From Polychytrium aggregatum (lineage: Eukaryota; Chytridiomycota; Chytridiomycetes; Polychytriales), in the NCBI RefSeq assembly GCF_025602895.1, contig NW_026516210.1, positions 992,001-1,056,000 of the forward strand: 64,000 nucleotides of DNA, given 5' to 3'. Below, one piece after another: positions 59,571 to 64,000 of this stretch. A program made the position numbers and the translations under genes. The notes below the pieces were generated by a model that had not been told where the DNA came from, did no database searches, and saw nothing but the letters and a program-made list of their open reading frames with translations. Every line of letters begins with the position of its first letter. Position 1 is the first letter of the stretch.

Positions 59571-60158
59571 GATGCGGGAGTGTGTCGAAGTATTCCAACA
59601 CCTGGATGACTTTATGGATTCATACCGCTCGGATGATTCGAGCCGCTTGGCTTCCAGGCACCCTGAGCACACCTATTGGGTCTGGGTAGCGATGGACAGT
59701 GCATGTATCCCGCTTGTGACCAAGACTGTATTGATCATGCTTCAAGTACGACCGTCGACAGAGGGATACGCCGTATTTCACCGGCAGCGACAAATCGACA
59801 GCGATATGGCGCGAAAATATATAATAGTGGGAGAGCGAAGCGAGTTGGTCGAGTGAGATCAAAACCAGCAGAACCAAAGGGAAGGCAAACGAAGAAGGAA
59901 GAGAGAGGACGGGGGAGGGAAAGGGTGTGGCTCGCTGACGAAATTATGCTTTGGGTTATGTTGCTGGTCTCATGAATGGCCGTTGGGCTCTGACTTCTGT
60001 TTCGTCTGGTGCGGGGCGGCAGTAATATGACAAGGCGCGGAAGCGGTGTGGACGCAACAGTCCAAAGTGGCTGGAGATGCACTGCGGGGCTTTCGATCGA
60101 GTGGTGCTGCATGCGTCGACTCTGCTTCGCGATTTGAAGGACGCATCGGCATCGTTCC

Positions 60159-63100
60159 TTACAATGACCCTCGACCGTCAGTCTTGGAATCGGGCTTGGC
60201 GAGACACTGGTCCTTGGGGCCGAGGAACCACAGCTGTCTGTTTCTCAGCGCAATCTCAGGCTCCGGCACCCAGTCAGCGTGGATGATCGAGTAGCCGGCT
60301 GTGTCGTGGACTTGGTTAGCAGTCGGCGGCGATCCAGATGCCAAGCTCTTGTCGCCCTTGCGTGCGTTGGCTTCGCTGCCAAAGAGCAGATAGCCGTTCA
60401 CAAACTCCTCCTGGGCCAAGAACGTGAACCTCGTCCGGTCAGCGAGGCTCTTCAAGGGCGGAAGCGTTGCGGGAGTCAGCAGAAGCGACGCCTCGGTGCT
60501 CTCCTGTTCAGGAGATGCGTCGCGCTCCTTGAGGTCGTTGCCGGCCGGCGGGAGGGTGGTGCCGTTGCGGAGGGTCAGGCGATCGTCGACCCAGACCACC
60601 TCGTTCTCCATGCCCAAGACCTTGGTGAAGCCCTGCAGATCCGGTGCCGCACCATCGTCCTTGAGGGCGTTCCAGGCCTGCAGCAGGAAGCGATAGGTCC
60701 GTGCGTTGCCTCTCAAGAACATGGTGCCGACGTTGAGAACAGGCAGTTTGTGAGAGAGCCCCGAGGACAGCTTGACGTGGCCCACGTTCTTCTTCTCGCC
60801 CAGGGCAATGTAGACATCCGCCGTCGGGTTGGCAGTGGTATGGAGGGCGGTCAGGTCCCGGAGCACAACCGAGTCGCCGTCGAGGAACCAGACGTCGAAT
60901 CCCGCGCCCACCAGCTTGGCCAGGACCTTGGGCTTGTTGCGCATCATCCGGACCAGGTCGTAGTCCTGGCGATAGACGCGCCGCTTGGTGGCATAGTCCG
61001 GAAAGTCAAAGAGGCTGACGTAGCCCTTGTCCAGCAGCGTGTCATGCGCCTGAATGTCGAGCGACCAGAACACGATATTGTATAGCCCTTGGCGGGCGAG
61101 GGAGCATGCCAGGTTCAGAGCGATCTTGACGAACGCCTTGTTGGTGGGTATCACAATCACCTGGTTGTTCACGGCAATCTTGGAGAGCGCCTGCAGCAGA
61201 CAGTGGCGGCGGAAGCTGATCTGATCGGGCTCGCAGGGCGAGTTGTTGCTGGGGTCAAACAGGTTCGAGTCGATCCAGTCAAGAAGCTTCTTCTGGTTCT
61301 TGGTTGAGTCCAAGGCGTTGAACTTGCGGCAGAAAAAGTATGTGAAGCCCGTGAAGTTGGAGTAGAAGTACAGTGGATTGGGGTTGAGATGCTGGCGGTC
61401 GGTGTAACTGAGCCATGTCGGGTGGGGGCTGCCTTCCTCAAAGGCCAGATAACGCTTCATGTCCTTGATGATGGTGCTGTTGAATTCGATGGCATTGACC
61501 ATTGCTGTCGGATTGGGGTAGGAGTGATGGGCAATGGCAGCGGACGTCAGAGATACTGACAGGTGATGCTGAGGCACTACAAAGCTCTAATCAACGCCAG
61601 TGCTCGGACGGTGAATGCTGCGCACATCCAGAGTCGCTGATGAAGGCAGCAGAGCCAACAACGCAGCCAGACAAGTGGCAAACAGTCTCATGGCTCGCCG
61701 TGATGGAGATATCGCCAGTACAGTAGAAGGGCTGTAGCACCGTCCCATCCAGCATCGGAGTGTCGTTCTACACAGCATCGAACAGCTCTGGATCGCCAAC
61801 GCAGCACGCATACTTACTCGTGGCGAAATAGGACTCGTCGGGGATGTACGAGTGCTCCATGTATGCCAGGAGGTTGAAGGCATCCAGATTGGTGCGGAAG
61901 TGGCGGACCGTGTGTGGGTTCAAGATCATCCACTGGTGGTGTTTGTACGCCTTCCAGTGGGAGAACGGCCACGAGACGATGCCAAACTCCTTGGGGTGAC
62001 CGATGTAGGCCCAGTTGTCGTCTCCAAAGGCAACGTGCGGGCGGAACAAGCGCTCGGCCAGATCATCTGTTTGAAGGGCAGTGCGGCGCCGGTGATGATC
62101 AACGTGGATCGATGTATGCACCGAGGATTCGAATGGAGGATGCAGTAGAACATTGGGAGAAGCGTGAGCCGGTGTAGCAGTAGGAACACGATCGTCGAGT
62201 TGGCCACGGCTGTCGTTCTCACTAAATGACAGACGCCGCAGAGCTGGGCGATTGTGACACCGGACCAGTCGTACTAGGACTTGCGATTCACGCATTCGCC
62301 GACTCTGAAGTCAACGAGGTCCTCCCTCCAAACCGAGGCCACACCGGTGTTTGGAACTCGCAAGTGCCTGCTGCATCACTGTGCTCACGAGCCGTATAGG
62401 AGACCAGTACCAAGAACAGCACCAGCACTCCTGCCGCACCATTGACAGAGCAGTGTGGCGATTGACGATGCAACGTACCTGTCTCGGGCCAGTACTCGAT
62501 CCAGTTGGCATCCTTGATGCGGTGCTTCATAGCATCGTCCCTCAGCGTCTTGTGGATAACTTCGTTGCGGGCCAGGGGCCAGTCGTAGTTGCTGAGGTTG
62601 ATGACATAGTCCCAGTCGGCCAGGTCCAGGAGCTCGTAGAAACCAGAGAGCTGCGTAAACACCAGGGAGATGTGTCCCCAGACGTTCTTGAAGGAGTACT
62701 GGGCGATAAAGACGTTTCCCTCCTTCAGACCCCCGGGGCGGCTCGCCAGCCACGCCTGGACCTTGGACCGGAGCTCCTTGGAGCGGGCATCGATGTGGAT
62801 GAGCGTGATCGAGTCGCCGTCGTCGAGCTTGTCGATCAGCGACTTGAGCTGGATGAATCCCGAGATCTCGTGAACCATCAGCAAGTACGCAATCTTGTAC
62901 TTTCGGCGCGGTCCGGGGATGACCGACTCGTGCGGGACGAGAGCCGGGATCACGGGCTTGAAATAGTGGATCGGGTTGATGGAGAGCAGCAGCGGCTTCT
63001 GGCTGAAGTTGACGATGGTGTTGGAGCCCTCGGCGGCCGAGTAGCACGCAAGACGCTTGCCATCCTGGGATCGGACATGGACGAGGGAGGATGGGGCGGC

Positions 63101-63867
63101 GGGAATGGCGGTAAATCAGGACAATCGCTGGCGAATCGAGCGATGTGGCAGCCGGGTGCATGTCGAAGGAGGGCGGTTCAAGAGGGGCCGACAGAGTCGG
63201 GTGGATGTCCCAACGATCGAGGGCATCATACATCATGCAGACGATCTGTGCTGTGCTCTCCGCTGCACAAAGGCCGACGAGGGAGTGCCGGGTCGGACAC
63301 GATCCTTACCGACGGAAAGACGTTGTGGTAGTGAGCGCGGACGTAGTTGTAGAGCTCCTGGGCCTTGGTGTCGATGAGATTGCAAAACTCCTTCATGGTC
63401 GGGGTAGTGTCGGCAACAGAGCCGTTGAAGGGACGCAGATAGGCCATGCCGTCGAAGCTTGCGCCGTCGAGCATGGAGCAGAACTTGAACCCTCGAGCGA
63501 CGAAAATGTGTCGGCGCTCGGCCTCACGCAGCACGCGAGCAGTGTCCTCGTCAAAGATGGGCTGGAGCTCGGCCGAGCCGGGCGATTTGTGCACGAGTTC
63601 CTCGGGTCGGGAGCCATCATTGCTGCTGTCGGGAGCAGGCCGGGAAGACGATGGCAGAGGTGGGAAGAGCGGAACAGGCTGCTCTTGGATGCGGTCGTGG
63701 CCACTCTCTTGGGAGGGCCAGCAATCGCCGCCGGTGCAGCCCTTGTGGAAGTCGCTGCTGGATCGGTCGAGCGAGGACGCCCGGATCAGAAAGACTGCCC
63801 AGATGATCAGGACGAGTGCTCCAATCGAGAGGACCCGCTGGCCCAGGGGCGTCAGTCTCGTCCGCAT
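60159..63867 (-). CDS. Dual-domain glycosyltransferase, GT14 (Branch) plus GT77-like
   Basis: Four exons (63867-63310, 63064-62479, 62066-61818, 61504-60159) encode 912 residues. A signal-anchor (VLSIGALVLIIWAVFLIRA, about 12-30) predicts a type II Golgi protein. Residues about 243-530 match the Branch/xylosyltransferase family: KIAYLLMVHE, DSITLIHIDAR, WDYVINLSNYDWPL, HHQWMIL, DESYFAT, SPHPTWL. The second half, from about 590, matches the nucleotide-diphospho-sugar transferase family of GT77 (VIVIPTNKAFVKIAL, then FDVWFLDGDSVVL with a D-x-D near residue 670). The Branch domain's C-terminal HPxW block sits in the same exon as the GT77 domain, so this is one protein rather than two genes. It probably adds two successive sugars to a glycan; donors are unknown. 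I placed the start at 63867 because the anchor follows directly; an in-frame ATG also exists upstream near 63990. Confidence 0.88.
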
Positions 63868-64000
63868 GGTTGCAAGAATGCTGGCAGAAACCGATGCACA
63901 TCGGCAGTCGTTAGCGGGAGGCAAGGGATGGGCGAGCGGGCTTGGGCAAGCACAGATGGGAGACGCAGGGCCCAATGCACATGGATGCATTGGCGGTGGA

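Larger units (their letters stand above)
57911..60158. other. Convergent region MAP2K / glycosyltransferase
   Basis: About 2.2 kb without a supported gene. It contains CTTCCTC tandem units (about 57956-58010), GTTCCTTGCTTC units (about 58672-58725) and a copy of the dispersed repeat also found at 39.2-39.8 kb. A 94-codon open frame at 59572-59856 is noted but not called. Confidence 0.55.

Noticed and set aside
59572-59856. A 94-codon plus-strand open frame starting MRECVEVF.
   Set aside because: It has no homologue I recognise, no leader or introns, and lies beside a dispersed repeat. Length is within chance for this composition.
61587-61790. An open minus-strand stretch between the Branch-type exon and the last glycosyltransferase exon.
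   Set aside because: Splicing 61818 directly to 61504 gives ESYFAT followed by the conserved downstream block, so the stretch is intron.
1-64000. tRNA, rRNA or other structural RNA genes.
   Set aside because: I saw no tRNA cloverleaf with A and B boxes and no rRNA-like sequence while reading; a dedicated RNA search was not possible here.

Overview
The window is a nuclear genome segment from a flagellated (zoosporic) early-diverging fungus, most likely a chytrid or relative. The evidence is short spliceosomal introns in almost every gene, a GC-rich coding style, fungal gene types (Yap-like bZIP, NRPS-like reductase, MAP2K, P5B ATPase), and a 16-exon homologue of DZIP1, a basal-body/ciliary transition-zone protein that is only expected where a flagellum is built. 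Pyrimidine-rich leaders precede many start codons, and minisatellites are common in introns and intergenic DNA. I read gene models by joining exons whose phases agree and whose translated junctions restore known motifs; coordinates of most splice sites were checked by exon-length arithmetic.

Layout. 1-421 (-): edge-truncated Lys/Ser/Glu-rich protein. 1811-2803 (-): GATA zinc finger fused to a NET (BET extra-terminal) domain. 2804-6225: repeat-bearing gap. 6226-7727 (-): NAA50-like N-acetyltransferase. 8326-9917 (-): peptidyl-tRNA hydrolase 2. 10567-14944 (+): NRPS-like A-T-R carboxylate reductase with a 13-nt exon. 16030-16967 (-): Yap/AP-1-like bZIP. 19304-28192 (+): 2569-residue TIR-ankyrin protein. 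28552-34979 (-): DZIP1. 36307-38706 (+): GRAM-domain tail-anchored protein. 40319-45349 (-): P5B ATPase. 46346-54924 (+): RalGAP beta-like protein, 21 exons. 55829-57910 (+): MAP2K. 60159-63867 (-): GT14-GT77 dual glycosyltransferase.

How the genes relate. There is no single operon-like system; most are housekeeping or signalling genes. The standout candidate for new biology is the TIR-ankyrin protein: a TIR domain with a glutamate in the position used by NAD-cleaving TIRs, followed by roughly 60 ankyrin repeats in one 6.8-kb exon, an architecture reminiscent of innate-immune receptors. Other unusual architectures are the GATA-NET fusion and the GT14-GT77 fusion. Splicing is varied: microexons of 13 and 27 nt, three GC-AG introns, and one intron with U12-type signals. 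A dispersed non-coding repeat occurs as an inverted pair near 39.2-39.8 kb and again near 59.45-59.57 kb.
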